DNA from: Pigmentibacter ruber
Lineage (GTDB): Bacteria > Bdellovibrionota_B > Oligoflexia > Silvanigrellales > Silvanigrellaceae
Direction: 5' to 3'
Length of the DNA stretch: 64,000 nt
Assembly: GCF_009792895.1 (NCBI RefSeq)
Contig: NZ_WSSC01000004.1
Coordinates: 372,001 to 436,000, forward strand
The first letter of the stretch is position 1, and every line of letters begins with the position of its first letter. The position numbers and the translations under genes were made by a program. Shown here piece after piece: positions 1 through 9,981 of this stretch. The notes under the pieces are model-generated. The model saw only the letters and a program-made list of their open reading frames with translations, was not told where the DNA came from and ran no database searches.

Positions 1-368
1 TGTTCACCAAAATATATGTCACCTTTTTTATAACAATAAGTTAATATATCACTCACATTTTTTACATGGTTTTTATCAGTTGTTCTAATAAAAATATCAT
101 TGTTTAAGCCAAATTTTTTAAACTCATCTTGCCAAAGCTGAGCCATATTATCTACTAATTTTTGTGGAGATACTCCAAGCTCTTTTGCTTTATCTTGTAC
201 AGCTTCACCATGCTCATCAAGACCAGTTAAAAATTTTACTTGCTCACCTCTTTGCTGATAATGAGCCTTCAACACACTTGCGAGTATAGTTGCATAAACA
301 TGGCCAGCATGTGGGTTTCCATTAGCATAATATATAGGAGTGGTAAAATATCGACACGCTTTAGCCAT
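1..368 (-). CDS. metG: Methionyl-tRNA synthetase, N-terminal part (runs off window)
   Basis: Charges tRNA-Met with methionine in the cytoplasm. Only the first ~122 codons are present; the gene continues beyond the window's left edge. The N-terminus reads MAKACRYFTTPIYYANGNP and is followed at residues 20-23 by HAGH, the HIGH-type ATP-binding motif of class I synthetases. LTGLDEHG follows near residue 47, as expected for the MetRS Rossmann fold. The start is the ATG whose complement lies at 366-368. The zinc-binding, KMSKS and anticodon-binding parts are outside the window. rpoZ lies 109 bases upstream on the same strand, so the two may be co-transcribed. Confidence 0.93.
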   Translation of the reverse strand, partial: MAKACRYFTTPIYYANGNPHAGHVYATILASVLKAHYQQRGEQVKFLTGLDEHGEAVQDKAKELGVSPQKLVDNMAQLWQDEFKKFGLNNDIFIRTTDKNHVKNVSDILTYCYKKGDIYFGE

Positions 369-477
369 AAATTATAATTCCTTTTATCTCAAAATAAAAA
401 ACTGGAAACTGTATAAATGACAGAATCCAGTCTAAAAAGTGGGAAATATAAACTCATAAATAAAATAAGGAGATGAG

Positions 478-705
478 CTATTTAACCTTGTTTGGTAATT
501 GCAAACCAGGAACAATCTCAGCATTTTTAATTCCTACTTTTCCTGCAGCTATTTCACGCAAAGCAGTAACTGCTTCTTTATTTTTACATTCAACTAAGGG
601 ATCGCTACCTTTTTGAAGTTGGCGCATGCGACGAGCAGCTAGCATAACCACTGCAAAGCGATTAGGAATTTGATCTAGACAATCTTGAACTGAAATACGA
701 GCCAT
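478..705 (-). CDS. rpoZ: RNA polymerase omega subunit
   Basis: Small subunit that helps fold and assemble the beta-prime subunit of RNA polymerase. The protein is 75 residues from [20 protein letters not shown], which matches the omega N-terminus, and the central [12 protein letters not shown] segment is typical of the family. A longer frame begins at 771, but its 22 extra residues are hydrophobic and unlike omega. The ATG at 705 has AAAGGATG just upstream. The gene diverges from the ABC transporter gene at 906 and is followed by metG on the same strand. Confidence 0.93.
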   Translation of the reverse strand: MARISVQDCLDQIPNRFAVVMLAARRMRQLQKGSDPLVECKNKEAVTALREIAAGKVGIKNAEIVPGLQLPNKVK

Positions 706-772
706 AATGCATCCTTTAAAAGAGCAAAAGGAAAATAAAAACACTGCCTTTAAAAATACAGCATAACACATG

Positions 773-801
773 CTTGTAGCAATAGCTTAAGCATGCGTCA
801 A
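773..801 (-). promoter_or_regulatory. Possible sigma-70 promoter for rpoZ
   Basis: On the minus strand TTGACG (complement at 796-801) is followed after 17 bases by TACAAG (complement at 773-778), about 70 bases upstream of rpoZ. The spacer overlaps a perfect 7-base inverted repeat, CATGCTT at 769-775 and AAGCATG at 789-795. The -35 is good and the -10 moderate. Assigned by eye. Confidence 0.33.
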
Positions 802-905
802 CACGTTTTTAAACTGATCGTCTGAAGTTTGCATCGTTTTTCCTACCATCTTAAAATGTGTTAATTGATAAGGTTTTAGAACGCTTGCTTTTGGAGAAGA
901 TTGAA

Positions 906-2477
906 ATGACTCTTACCTACACACCAAAAAGAATAATAATAACAATTATTTCAGCATGCTTGGTGGCTTTCATAGTTTATTACTCAACCATCCGTAAAAA
1001 CTCACAATCAGCAAAAAACCCTAAAGACATTGTGACAGTAGCACTAGATTCAAAAATCACTTCGGGTGATCCAAGAATTATTGGATCTGACGCGAATAGT
1101 CAATATATTGAAAATATAAGATTTTTACCATTAATTAGCTTTGATGAACAAGGACAAATATTATACATATTAGTCAATGAAATTAAAACATTATCAAATA
1201 AATCATGGAATATTTACCTAAAAAAGGGCATTAAATTTTCTAATGGAAAAGAAATCACCGCTTATGATGTTGAAGCAACATATAATCAAATTATCGCTCC
1301 CCAAGGAAATTTTCCTCCAAGCCCAAGAAAAGCAGCTTTTAGCAGTGTGACTTCATTCAAAGCCATTTCCGAACATCAAATTCATATTGAATTAGACTCT
1401 CCAGATGTCTCTTTTCTAAATAATTTAGTGGTAGGAATTTTACCAAAAGATGCAGCCTTGAATGCAGCTCCCAACGAAGTAGATAATAAAGGTTATGAAA
1501 GTGGCCCTTTTATTTTAAAGTCAACTTCTAGTTCCGAATGGATTTTAGAAAAAAACGACCATTACAATTTGGGTGACAAACCTAAAATAAAAGAAGTTGT
1601 GTTCAAAATTATTACTGACAGTGGAACTCGTTACGCAGCTTTAATTCGAGGAGATATAGACATTGCACAAAATGCAATAGATCCTGACAAAATAACTTTA
1701 ATTGAAAATACAAAAAAAGACACATTTAATGTACTTAGTGCACCCAAATTATCCACAACTTATTTAGCATTTAACTTTAAAGATCCAATCTTTAGTAATT
1801 TAAAAGTACGCCAAGCAATCGCATATGCAATTGACAGAAAAAGTATTTTACAATTCAGAATGCAAGGGCAAGGGATACTTGCAAATAGTATGTTTCCTCC
1901 AACAAACTATTTTTACGATAACTCTATTCCTGAAATTCCATTTAACCCTCAAAGAGCCAAAACATTATTAAAAGAAACAAGTATCCAAGAGCCACTTGCG
2001 TTTCCAATTAAAGTTTCAAATAGCAATAAATCCATCGTTGAAGTTGCAAAAGCAATCGCAGCGAATTTGAAAGATGTAGGATTTGCTCCTACTGTTGAAA
2101 TGCTTGAAAATAGTGTTTTTGCTGAACAAGTAAAAAAAGGCATTGCCAAGGTTTGGATTTCTCCATGGGTTGGTTTTAAAGATCCTGATCACTTACGTTT
2201 TGTTTTTGCTACAAATATGGTACCGCCTGCAGGAGGAAATAGAGGAGCCTATTCTAATCCACAAGTTGATGAACTCCTTCAAGAAGGCAAAGAAGAAGTT
2301 AACAATCAAAAAAGAAAAGTTATTTATGATCAAGCACAAAATTTATTAGCTGGAGAGCTTCCTTATATTTATTTATGGCATAGTCTTAATGTAGCTGTTG
2401 TTTCAAAAAATATTGAGGGATTTAGACTTTATGCAGATGGTAGATACTGGTCTTTAGTGAATGTTACCAAAAAGTAA
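906..2477 (+). CDS. ABC transporter solute-binding protein, peptide/nickel family (SBP_bac_5)
   Basis: Extracytoplasmic binding protein of an oligopeptide-type importer, 523 residues. A single hydrophobic N-terminal segment (about residues 9-26, ending near YYSTIRK) suggests a membrane anchor or uncleaved signal rather than a classic lipobox. The family signature is clear: KVRQAIAYAIDRKSI near residues 300-314, and FSNGKEITAYDVEATYNQI, the usual FSDG-type motif, near residue 110. The longest frame starts at 858, but the ATG at 906 has GGAG about 10 bases upstream. Two permease genes follow after 9 bases, forming an operon. The substrate cannot be read from sequence. Confidence 0.85.
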   Translation: MTLTYTPKRIIITIISACLVAFIVYYSTIRKNSQSAKNPKDIVTVALDSKITSGDPRIIGSDANSQYIENIRFLPLISFDEQGQILYILVNEIKTLSNKSWNIYLKKGIKFSNGKEITAYDVEATYNQIIAPQGNFPPSPRKAAFSSVTSFKAISEHQIHIELDSPDVSFLNNLVVGILPKDAALNAAPNEVDNKGYESGPFILKSTSSSEWILEKNDHYNLGDKPKIKEVVFKIITDSGTRYAALIRGDIDIAQNAIDPDKITLIENTKKDTFNVLSAPKLSTTYLAFNFKDPIFSNLKVRQAIAYAIDRKSILQFRMQGQGILANSMFPPTNYFYDNSIPEIPFNPQRAKTLLKETSIQEPLAFPIKVSNSNKSIVEVAKAIAANLKDVGFAPTVEMLENSVFAEQVKKGIAKVWISPWVGFKDPDHLRFVFATNMVPPAGGNRGAYSNPQVDELLQEGKEEVNNQKRKVIYDQAQNLLAGELPYIYLWHSLNVAVVSKNIEGFRLYADGRYWSLVNVTKK

Positions 2478-2486
2478 AGGAACAAA

Positions 2487-3407
2487 ATGGCTAAAGTATT
2501 AGTTCAACGTTTTTTCCAATTACTCGCCGTTCTGTGGGGAGTTTCCACTATCGTTTTTTTTCTGCAAAGAATGATTCCCGGAAGCCCCGCCGACAGCATT
2601 TTAGGAGTTGACGCGTCTGAAGTTGATAAATTGGAATGGCTCACCCGATATGGTTTTAATGAGCCAATTTGGAAACAATATTTTAATTTCTTAGTGAACT
2701 TATGTCAGGGAGATTTAGGAAAAAGTTATGCTAATTATTCATCTGTAAGTGAAATTATCCTTCCTCGTCTTTGGGAGACTATTCAATTAGCTACTGTTGC
2801 TTTTCTTTTTTCTATACTTTTAGCAACTATAATTGGAATTATCAGTGCAGCAAACGCTGGTAAGTTTACAGATAAAGCATCAGCTGTCCTATCGCTGCTC
2901 GCAATTTCAGCTCCTAGTTTTATTATTGGACCCGTTTTAATGTGGATTTTTGCTGTGAAATTTGATGTCTTTCCTTTAATGGGTAATGAAGGGCCAAGTT
3001 CATTTGTTCTGCCATCCGTTACTTTAGGCGCTTCGCTCGCAGCTTTTTCGAGTAGAATGATTCGCAGCGGTATTGTTGATGTACTTCAGGAAGACTATAT
3101 CAGAACTGCAAAAAGTAAAGGATTATCTCAGTTTATTGTTCTTACAAAACATGCTTTAAGAAATGCTTTTTTACCAACTTTAACAGTTCTTGGAATGCAA
3201 CTTGGAGTTTTACTTAGTGGAGCAGTAATAACGGAACAAATTTTTAACTGGCCTGGTTTAGGTAGTTTAGTCGTTGAAGCTGTTCAGCAACGCGAATATA
3301 ATATTGTTTCTGGGTGTGTAATTATTATGGCAACTATTTATGTTGCCTGTAACCTTTTGGTAGATATCTTATATCGCGTCTTTGATCCAAGGGTAAGATT
3401 AACATGA
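2487..3407 (+). CDS. ABC transporter permease, DppB/OppB type
   Basis: Inner-membrane permease of the peptide importer, 306 residues with about six membrane segments. The N-terminus (ALVFRQ-like hydrophobic helix, then RMIPGSPAD) is typical of DppB/OppB. The cytoplasmic EAA loop that docks the ATPase lies at about residues 203-236 (DYIRTAKSKGLS through RNAFLPTLTVLG). It follows the binding-protein gene by 9 bases and overlaps the next permease by 4 bases (ATGA), so it is translationally coupled. Confidence 0.9.
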   Translation: MAKVLVQRFFQLLAVLWGVSTIVFFLQRMIPGSPADSILGVDASEVDKLEWLTRYGFNEPIWKQYFNFLVNLCQGDLGKSYANYSSVSEIILPRLWETIQLATVAFLFSILLATIIGIISAANAGKFTDKASAVLSLLAISAPSFIIGPVLMWIFAVKFDVFPLMGNEGPSSFVLPSVTLGASLAAFSSRMIRSGIVDVLQEDYIRTAKSKGLSQFIVLTKHALRNAFLPTLTVLGMQLGVLLSGAVITEQIFNWPGLGSLVVEAVQQREYNIVSGCVIIMATIYVACNLLVDILYRVFDPRVRLT

Positions 3408-4258
3408 AAAAAATTACACTCCGCTTTTTTAAAATAGCTGCTAAAGATAAAACTACAATTTTTTCTGGTTGTATTCTTCTCTTTTGGATTTTAATTGCGC
3501 TTGTTCCAATTTTAATTCCCACTTTTGCAAATATTCCAATTAGTTTACAGGATAGATTACAAGATCCTTCGATTAAATATTGGCTTGGAGTTGATGGAAA
3601 TGGTCAAAGTGTAAGTTTATTAATTATGAATGGTGCATCAACTTCACTCATAGTGAGTATATTTACCGTTACTATGAGTTTACTTGTTGGAATTCCATTA
3701 GGAGCAATTGCTGGATTTTTTGGTGGCAAAATAGATATATTAATTTCTAGATTTATTGACATACTTTTAGCTTTCCCACCTATGGTTCTCCCGATAGCTA
3801 TAATGGCTTTTTTTGGCGGTGGATTACTTAATGTAGTTGTTGCTTTAAGCATTACTGGCTGGGTCAGCTATGCTCGCGTAGTTAGAGGGCAATTTCTTTC
3901 TTTTAAAGAAAGAGAATTTGTTGTTGCCGCAAAGTCTTTAGGAGCATCTAATAATAGAATTATGTTTAAACATATTTTTCCTAATACAATTTCACCTTTA
4001 GCAGTACAAGCTACATTTTCTTTAGCAAGCGTTATAATTGCTGAAGCGGGTTTAAGTTTTCTTGGCTTAGGTGTAAGTCAAGCACATGTTAGTTGGGGAG
4101 GTTTGCTAAATTCAGCGCGTGATTATTTAACAACAAATCCATTTCTAGCTTTTTTTCCTGCATTTGCCTTATTCTCAATTGTTGCCAGTTTAAATTTTAT
4201 TGGAGAAGCTTTACGTTTAACATTCGACCCAAAAAGTATTGGAGCGGGTAGAGCTTAG
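3404..4258 (+). CDS. ABC transporter permease, DppC/OppC type
   Basis: Second membrane subunit of the importer, 284 residues. It has an N-terminal helix near residues 20-38, the DppC-type GVDGNGQSV motif near residue 64, and the EAA loop EFVVAAKSLGAS followed by HIFPNTISPLAVQA around residues 168-200. It overlaps the upstream permease gene by 4 bases. No DppD/DppF ATPase follows: after its stop there are about 295 AT-rich bases and then the unrelated choline operon. The ATPases must be encoded elsewhere. Confidence 0.9.
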   Translation: MKKITLRFFKIAAKDKTTIFSGCILLFWILIALVPILIPTFANIPISLQDRLQDPSIKYWLGVDGNGQSVSLLIMNGASTSLIVSIFTVTMSLLVGIPLGAIAGFFGGKIDILISRFIDILLAFPPMVLPIAIMAFFGGGLLNVVVALSITGWVSYARVVRGQFLSFKEREFVVAAKSLGASNNRIMFKHIFPNTISPLAVQATFSLASVIIAEAGLSFLGLGVSQAHVSWGGLLNSARDYLTTNPFLAFFPAFALFSIVASLNFIGEALRLTFDPKSIGAGRA

Positions 4259-4553
4259 TTACTTTAATTGAAATAATATTGAAGCATTATTTTATTCTTT
4301 GGAAATCTATAGTATACTTTCTAAAAACAAAATTTTATTAATTTTAAAAATAAATAAAAACACACATTAGTTAAATAAACTAATTTTAAAATACAAAAAA
4401 ATAAAGTACATATAAATAACTAGACTACCATTCATATAAATTTAATTCAATTAATCAAAAATATGAGATAATAGACAAAAATTTAAATATCCTGTAATGA
4501 ATAAAATAACGTTGAAATAAAAAGCTCTTGTTCATTTATTGAGGTATATCTGC
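4259..4553. other. AT-rich intergenic region before the choline operon
   Basis: About 295 very AT-rich bases between the peptide-transporter operon and choX. I see no open frame, no convincing terminator and no clear consensus promoter, though the promoter of the choline operon must lie here. GAGG at 4541-4544 is the Shine-Dalgarno site of choX. Confidence 0.5.
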
Positions 4554-5498
4554 ATGCGTAATTTAATTAATTGTACATTATTATTTTTTGGAGCAATTTC
4601 ATTTCAACAAAATATTTTTGCTGAATGCAAAAAAGTACGATTTTCAAATATTGGATGGACTGATATTTCAGCTTCTACTGCTGTAGCCACAGAAATACTT
4701 TCTGTTTATGGTTACGAAACAAAATCAACAATTCTTTCTATACCAATGACCTTCGCTGGAATGAAAAATAAAGATATTGATATTTTTTTAGGTAACTGGA
4801 TGCCGTCAATGAAAGCGGACATAAAACCATATCTTGCACAAGGATCAGTTGAAACAATAGGAACAGTTTTAAAAGGAGCAAAATATACTCTTGCGGTTCC
4901 TGCATACGTTTATGATGCTGGAGTAAAAAACTTCAATGATCTTGCTCAACATAAAGAACAGTTTCAAGGAAAGATTTACGGCATAGAACCAGGAAATGAC
5001 GGCAATAGAAATATTCAAGAAATGATTAAAAGTAATGCTTTTAATTTACAAAGTTGGAAACTTATTGAATCCAGCGAACAAGCAATGTTGATGGAAGTAA
5101 TTCAAGCTGTAAAAAGAAATAAATGGATTGTATTTCTTGGTTGGGAACCGCATACCATGAATAAAATGATAAAAATGCGTTACCTTGATGGGGGAGATAA
5201 GTACTTTGGTCCACATGAAGGGGAATCTGTAGTTTACATTAATAGTAGGAAAAATTTTTCAAAAGAATGTCCTGAACTCGCAAAATTTTTTCGTCAATAT
5301 CAATTAACAATTGATGAAGAACAAGAAATTATGTCACTAATTCTAGATAAAAAAATGCTTCCAAATAATGCTGCAAAATACTGGATAAAAAATAACTTCG
5401 AAAAACTGAAACCCTGGATCCATGAAATTAAAACGGTAGATAAAAATGTTTTGAGCTTCGCAGAATTTCAAAAAAAATATGCGTCTATGAATCCTTAA
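4554..5498 (+). CDS. choX: Choline ABC transporter substrate-binding protein
   Basis: Periplasmic choline-binding protein, 314 residues, with a signal peptide ending near residue 24 (LLFFGAISFQQNIFA). The mature part begins VRFSNIGWTDISASTAVATE and contains DIFLGNWMPSMKADIKPYL, GAKYTLAVPAYVYDAGV and YGIEPGNDGNRNIQ. These are the hallmark blocks of the ChoX branch of the ProX family, whose aromatic residues form the box that binds the trimethylammonium group. The longest frame begins with TTG at 4539, but the ATG at 4554 has GAGG nine bases upstream. It is first of choX-choW-choV-Rieske-betA, all same strand and tightly spaced. Confidence 0.88.
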   Translation: MRNLINCTLLFFGAISFQQNIFAECKKVRFSNIGWTDISASTAVATEILSVYGYETKSTILSIPMTFAGMKNKDIDIFLGNWMPSMKADIKPYLAQGSVETIGTVLKGAKYTLAVPAYVYDAGVKNFNDLAQHKEQFQGKIYGIEPGNDGNRNIQEMIKSNAFNLQSWKLIESSEQAMLMEVIQAVKRNKWIVFLGWEPHTMNKMIKMRYLDGGDKYFGPHEGESVVYINSRKNFSKECPELAKFFRQYQLTIDEEQEIMSLILDKKMLPNNAAKYWIKNNFEKLKPWIHEIKTVDKNVLSFAEFQKKYASMNP

Positions 5499-5517
5499 TT
5501 AATATTGGAGTTCCAAA

Positions 5518-6357
5518 ATGGATAAAATACCAATTGGTCTTTTTGTACAAGACATAGTAAATAAAATTGTTAATTTATCTGAATATCACTTTCGTAATAT
5601 TTCTGATGTTTTTAATAATTTTCTCGGAAAAATCATAGATTTTCTTGAAATTTCTAATCCCATTCTTTTGGTTTCTATTTTACTAATTATTACCTTTATC
5701 TTTAAAAGGAATTTAAAAACTATAGTCTTAATAATTATTGGAGCATTATTTATTTTTAACTTAGGATACTGGAGAGAATCTTTAGAAACATTAACTCTCG
5801 TTATTTTTTCTACAACGATATCAGCTTTAATCGGAATTCCTCTGGGAATATTATGTGCTCATCATCCCTTCATTTATTACATTTTACGTCCAATTTTAGA
5901 TTTAATGCAAACTATTCCAACATTTGTTTACTTAATTCCAACATTAATGCTTTTTGGACTAGGAATGGCTCCAGGATTGTTTTCAACAATTATCTTTGCA
6001 ATGCCTGCTACAATTCGGTTAACTTATTTAGGAATAAGTAAAGTACCTCCTTCTTTACTTGAAGTTGCAGACGCATTTGGAGCAAGTAAATGGAAAAAAT
6101 TAATCTCAGTTGAATTTCCCTCAGCTAAAAGTTCTATTTTAACCGGAATTTCACAATGCGTTATGCTTTCATTATCAATGGTTGTTATTGCTGCATTAGT
6201 AGGGGCTGAAGGGCTTGGAAAACCTGTTGTACAAGCATTAAACACTGTAAATATTGTTCAAGGTTTTGAAGCTGGAATATCTATCGTTATTATTGCAATT
6301 TTATTAGATAGAATACTTTCAGTGTCAAAAAACAAGAAAACTGGTGAAGCAACATGA
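5518..6357 (+). CDS. choW: Choline ABC transporter permease
   Basis: Inner-membrane permease of the choline importer, 279 residues, of the ProW/OpuAB type. After an N-terminal region and an early membrane helix comes the conserved core: SALIGIPLGILCAHHP, PILDLMQTIPTFVYLIPTLMLFG, and the EAA loop (SLLEVADAFGASKWKKLISVEFPSA) near residues 177-204. It ends with VGAEGLGKPVVQALNTVNIVQGFEAG, typical of ProW-type permeases. It starts 19 bases after choX and overlaps choV by 4 bases. Confidence 0.9.
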   Translation: MDKIPIGLFVQDIVNKIVNLSEYHFRNISDVFNNFLGKIIDFLEISNPILLVSILLIITFIFKRNLKTIVLIIIGALFIFNLGYWRESLETLTLVIFSTTISALIGIPLGILCAHHPFIYYILRPILDLMQTIPTFVYLIPTLMLFGLGMAPGLFSTIIFAMPATIRLTYLGISKVPPSLLEVADAFGASKWKKLISVEFPSAKSSILTGISQCVMLSLSMVVIAALVGAEGLGKPVVQALNTVNIVQGFEAGISIVIIAILLDRILSVSKNKKTGEAT

Positions 6358-7214
6358 CAAATGAATGTTTTAATGTAAATCATTTAGATCTCGTTTTTGG
6401 TAAAAATACATATCGCGCATTTAGTGCTTTAGATATTGGAAAAAATCGTGATCAAATTCATAAAGAATTTAATCAAATTGTTGCTGTGAGGAAAGTAGAT
6501 TTAACAGTATATCATGGTGAGATATTAGTTATAATGGGTTTTTCAGGTTCCGGAAAATCCTCACTTCTGCGTTGTTTTAATGGAATGAATGGGAGAGATC
6601 ATGGACACGTAAGAGGGTCTATTCAATTTAAATCTCCTACATCAAATCAAATTTTTGATATTTTGCATTGCTCAAAAAAAGAACTGTTAGAAATCAGAAA
6701 ACATAAAATTTCAATGGTGTTTCAGCAATTTGGCTTAATGCCATGGAAAACTGTTGCTGAAAATGTAGCTTATCCATTAGAAATACAAAAAAGAAAAACC
6801 AATGAAATAAAAGAACAAGTCGAAGAAAAACTAAGACTTGTTGGATTATCTGATTGGAAAAATAAATATCCACACGAATTATCAGGAGGAATGCAGCAAA
6901 GAGTTGGACTAGCTAGAGCTTTTGTAACAAATGCTGATGTACTTTTGATGGACGAACCTTTTTCCGCACTAGATCCGTTGCACAGAAAACATTTACAAGA
7001 AGAAATCATTCAGTTGCAATATAATTTAAAAAAAACAGTTATTTTTGTCACACATGATTTTTCAGAAGCAGTTCGAATTGGATCAAGAATAGCAATTATG
7101 GACTCAGGACGTATCCTCCAAATTGGGACAGCAAAAGATTTAATTGAAAACCCTAGTTGCGAAATTGTTAAAAAATTTACCACTGAAGTTGGGCATCACC
7201 AAATATATTCGTGA
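6354..7214 (+). CDS. choV: Choline ABC transporter ATP-binding protein
   Basis: ATPase of the choline importer, 286 residues. Walker A is GFSGSGKSS (about 62-70), the Q-loop is MVFQQFGLMPW, the ABC signature is LSGGMQQR (about 176-183) and Walker B is VLLMDEPFSALD (about 196-207). The N-terminal extension (LDLVFGKN, then ALDIGKNRDQI) is the long form found in ChoV/ProV proteins, but the C-terminal CBS domains of ProV are absent, as in ChoV. It overlaps choW by 4 bases. Confidence 0.9.
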   Translation: MTNECFNVNHLDLVFGKNTYRAFSALDIGKNRDQIHKEFNQIVAVRKVDLTVYHGEILVIMGFSGSGKSSLLRCFNGMNGRDHGHVRGSIQFKSPTSNQIFDILHCSKKELLEIRKHKISMVFQQFGLMPWKTVAENVAYPLEIQKRKTNEIKEQVEEKLRLVGLSDWKNKYPHELSGGMQQRVGLARAFVTNADVLLMDEPFSALDPLHRKHLQEEIIQLQYNLKKTVIFVTHDFSEAVRIGSRIAIMDSGRILQIGTAKDLIENPSCEIVKKFTTEVGHHQIYS

Positions 7215-7223
7215 GGTTTAATT

Positions 7224-8297
7224 ATGAGCAATGAAGTAATACACACTTTAACTGTTGATTGGTTTACAAAAAATAATATTTTTCAATTAGAACGACAAGA
7301 AATTTTTAAAAAACAGTGGATTTATGCTGCAGATGAATCTGAATTTAAAAACATTGGTGATTATATTAATCTTGAAATTGCAGGATTTCCTTTTGTCATA
7401 GTAAAGAAATCAGAAACAGATTATTTTGCTTTTCATAATTTTTGTTTGCATAGAGCAGCTCCACTTCTAAGCGAAAAAAAAGGAAATATTAAAAATTCAT
7501 CTTTAACTTGTCGCTATCATGGTTGGACTTATAATCTATCAGGAGAACTAATAGCAACTCCTATGTTTGATATTAATACTGTTAAACAAAATTGCTCTGA
7601 AAAACTTCATGAAGTAACAATTGGAAAATTAAAAAAATTAATTTTTGTAAACTTAAATGCAGAAAATTCTATTTCATTTGAAAACTTTATTGCGCCTGTA
7701 AAAAATGAATTTGAAACTGCAAATTATGACATGAGTCAATATAATCTGTTTGGGCAAATGGAAAAAATAGCTAATTGCAATTGGAAAACATGGTTAGATG
7801 GGTATCAAGAATGTTATCACTGCACAACAATTCATCCTATATTCAATAGAGACTTTTATTTAAAAAAATATAAGGTTGAAAATAAAGAAAACTATTCCGT
7901 CCATTCTTGTGAAAGAAAACATTCTTCTGAATCAGGTGAACAGCAAGGTCTTTGGTTATGGCATTTTCCTAATCTAGGTTTACCTTGTTATGAAAATGCA
8001 TATTATACAATTCAAATTAATCCATTAAGTGTTAATCAAACAAAGCTTACATATAAATTTAGATTTAAAAATAATGTTACAGAAAATGAAAGAGTTGAAT
8101 TTATAAAATTTGTAGAAAAAATAACAATTGAAGACATCTCTATTTGTGAATTAGTGCAAAAAAATCTTGAAGTAGGTATTTATCAAAAAGGAATTTTGAA
8201 TCCAGAAAAAGAAAATGGAGTAGCTTACTTTCACTCCTTAGTTAAAACGGCAGTGATGAATGCAAAGGATTTTGCTTATGGCGATAAAACAATATGA
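7224..8297 (+). CDS. Rieske non-haem iron oxygenase alpha subunit (choline monooxygenase-like or betaine demethylase-like)
   Basis: Oxygenase subunit, 357 residues. The N-terminal Rieske domain has C74-L-H76 and C96-R-Y-H99 for the 2Fe-2S cluster. The catalytic iron site is [20 protein letters not shown], with H199 and H204 as ligands, and the distal acid is in the EDISICE segment near residues 294-300. The EDIxxCExVQ pattern is shared by plant choline monooxygenase and by bacterial quaternary-amine Rieske enzymes such as GbcA and CntA. Its place between choV and betA points to a choline or betaine substrate. No reductase partner is encoded nearby. The gene overlaps betA by 20 bases. Confidence 0.8.
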   Translation: MSNEVIHTLTVDWFTKNNIFQLERQEIFKKQWIYAADESEFKNIGDYINLEIAGFPFVIVKKSETDYFAFHNFCLHRAAPLLSEKKGNIKNSSLTCRYHGWTYNLSGELIATPMFDINTVKQNCSEKLHEVTIGKLKKLIFVNLNAENSISFENFIAPVKNEFETANYDMSQYNLFGQMEKIANCNWKTWLDGYQECYHCTTIHPIFNRDFYLKKYKVENKENYSVHSCERKHSSESGEQQGLWLWHFPNLGLPCYENAYYTIQINPLSVNQTKLTYKFRFKNNVTENERVEFIKFVEKITIEDISICELVQKNLEVGIYQKGILNPEKENGVAYFHSLVKTAVMNAKDFAYGDKTI

Positions 8298-9981
8298 TTT
8301 TATAATAATTGGCGGCGGATCAGCAGGTTGTGTATTAGCAAATAGATTAAGTACAAATCCTGAGCAGAAAGTTCTTGTTTTAGAAGCAGGAAGACCAGAT
8401 TACATTTGGGATATCTTTATCCATATGCCTGCTGGCCTAATGTATCCACTTGGCAACAAAATGTATGATTGGTGTTATGAAACAGATCCTGAGCCATTTA
8501 TGAATGGAAGAAAAGTTTTCCATGGACGAGGTAAAGTTTTAGGTGGTTGTAGTTCAATTAATGGAATGATTTATATTCGCGGGAATCCATTAGATTATCA
8601 AAAATGGGCCACCCAAAAAGGCTTAGAGCATTGGGATTTTCCGCATTGTTTACCTTATTTTAACCGCGCTGAAACCCGCATGTTTGGAGCAGATCATTTT
8701 CATGGATTTACTGGTCCACTTCTGCTTGAAACTGGACCTTGCACAAATCCACTATTTCAAGCTTTTTTCTCCGCAGTTCAGCAAGCAGGATATCCACTCA
8801 CCGAAGATGTAAATGGTTACTGTCAAGAAGGATTTGGAAAATTTGACCGCAATATTTATCGAGGCAGAAGACTTTCTGCAGCAAGGGCGTATCTTCATCC
8901 AATTAGAAGACAAAGAAGTAACTTAACAGTCAAAACAAGAGCATTTACTAATAAAATTATCTTTGAAGGCAAAAGAGCAATTGGTGTTGAATACCAACAA
9001 TATGGAATGACCAAAAGGGTTTATGCTGGAGAAATTATTTGCAGCGGAGGGGCGATAAATAGCCCACAGTTACTTCAACTTTCTGGGGTTGGTAATGCAA
9101 AAGATTTAACCTCACACAACATAAAAGTTGTAGAAGACTTGCCTGGTGTAGGGGAAAATCTGCAAGATCATTTAGAAGTTTATATTCAATATGCATGTAA
9201 GCAACCTGTTAGTATGTATCCCGCTCTAAAATGGTGGAATAAACCTAAAATAGGTTTTCAATGGTTATTTCAACGTAAAGGAGCAGCTGCTACTAACCAT
9301 TTTGAAGCAGGTGGTTTTATCAGAAGCAATAATTCTGTAACTTATCCTAATATTCAATTTCATTTTCTACCTTTAGCTGTTCGCTATGACGGCTCTTCGC
9401 CGTCAGGAGGGCATGGCTATCAAGTCCATATTGGCCCTATGAATTCAGACGCTAAAGGAAGAATTAAGCTAAAATCTAATAATCCAAGACAACACCCAAG
9501 TATTGTTTTTAATTATCTCTCTACAGACCAAGATAGAAGAGAATGGGTTGAGGCTATTCGCTGTGCGCGAAATATTTTAAATCAGCCAGCTTTTGCAGAA
9601 TTTAATGGAGGAGAAACGTCTCCAGGCATGAACATTCAAAGTGATTCCGAAATTCTAGATTGGGTTGCTAAAGACGCTGAAACAGCTTTGCATCCTTCAT
9701 GTACCTGCAAAATGGGTGAAGATTATATGTCTGTTGTGAATCCTAAAACAATGGAAGTTCATGGAGTTAAGAATCTTAGAGTTGTCGATGCCTCTGTTAT
9801 GCCCTTTGTTACCAATGGTAATATTTATGCACCAGTAATGATGATAGCAGAAAAATCAGCTGATATTATTTTAGGAAATTCAGCACTATTACCAAATTAC
9901 TTGCCATATTATCAGCACAAAATGCAGGAACAAACTAAAAACCCCGAAAGTTCAACTGAACAGTTATTAGAAAACATGTAA
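8278..9981 (+). CDS. betA: Choline dehydrogenase (GMC oxidoreductase)
   Basis: FAD-dependent oxidation of choline to betaine aldehyde, 567 residues. The N-terminal dinucleotide motif is [22 protein letters not shown] signatures follow: [20 protein letters not shown] near residue 81, and [17 protein letters not shown] with [11 protein letters not shown] in the middle. The C-terminal part has HPSCTCKMG and [21 protein letters not shown], which hold the catalytic region. The longest frame starts at 8260, but the ATG at 8278 has AAAGGA eight bases upstream and matches the family N-terminus. No betB (betaine aldehyde dehydrogenase) or betI regulator is adjacent. Confidence 0.9.
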   Translation: MAIKQYDFIIIGGGSAGCVLANRLSTNPEQKVLVLEAGRPDYIWDIFIHMPAGLMYPLGNKMYDWCYETDPEPFMNGRKVFHGRGKVLGGCSSINGMIYIRGNPLDYQKWATQKGLEHWDFPHCLPYFNRAETRMFGADHFHGFTGPLLLETGPCTNPLFQAFFSAVQQAGYPLTEDVNGYCQEGFGKFDRNIYRGRRLSAARAYLHPIRRQRSNLTVKTRAFTNKIIFEGKRAIGVEYQQYGMTKRVYAGEIICSGGAINSPQLLQLSGVGNAKDLTSHNIKVVEDLPGVGENLQDHLEVYIQYACKQPVSMYPALKWWNKPKIGFQWLFQRKGAAATNHFEAGGFIRSNNSVTYPNIQFHFLPLAVRYDGSSPSGGHGYQVHIGPMNSDAKGRIKLKSNNPRQHPSIVFNYLSTDQDRREWVEAIRCARNILNQPAFAEFNGGETSPGMNIQSDSEILDWVAKDAETALHPSCTCKMGEDYMSVVNPKTMEVHGVKNLRVVDASVMPFVTNGNIYAPVMMIAEKSADIILGNSALLPNYLPYYQHKMQEQTKNPESSTEQLLENM

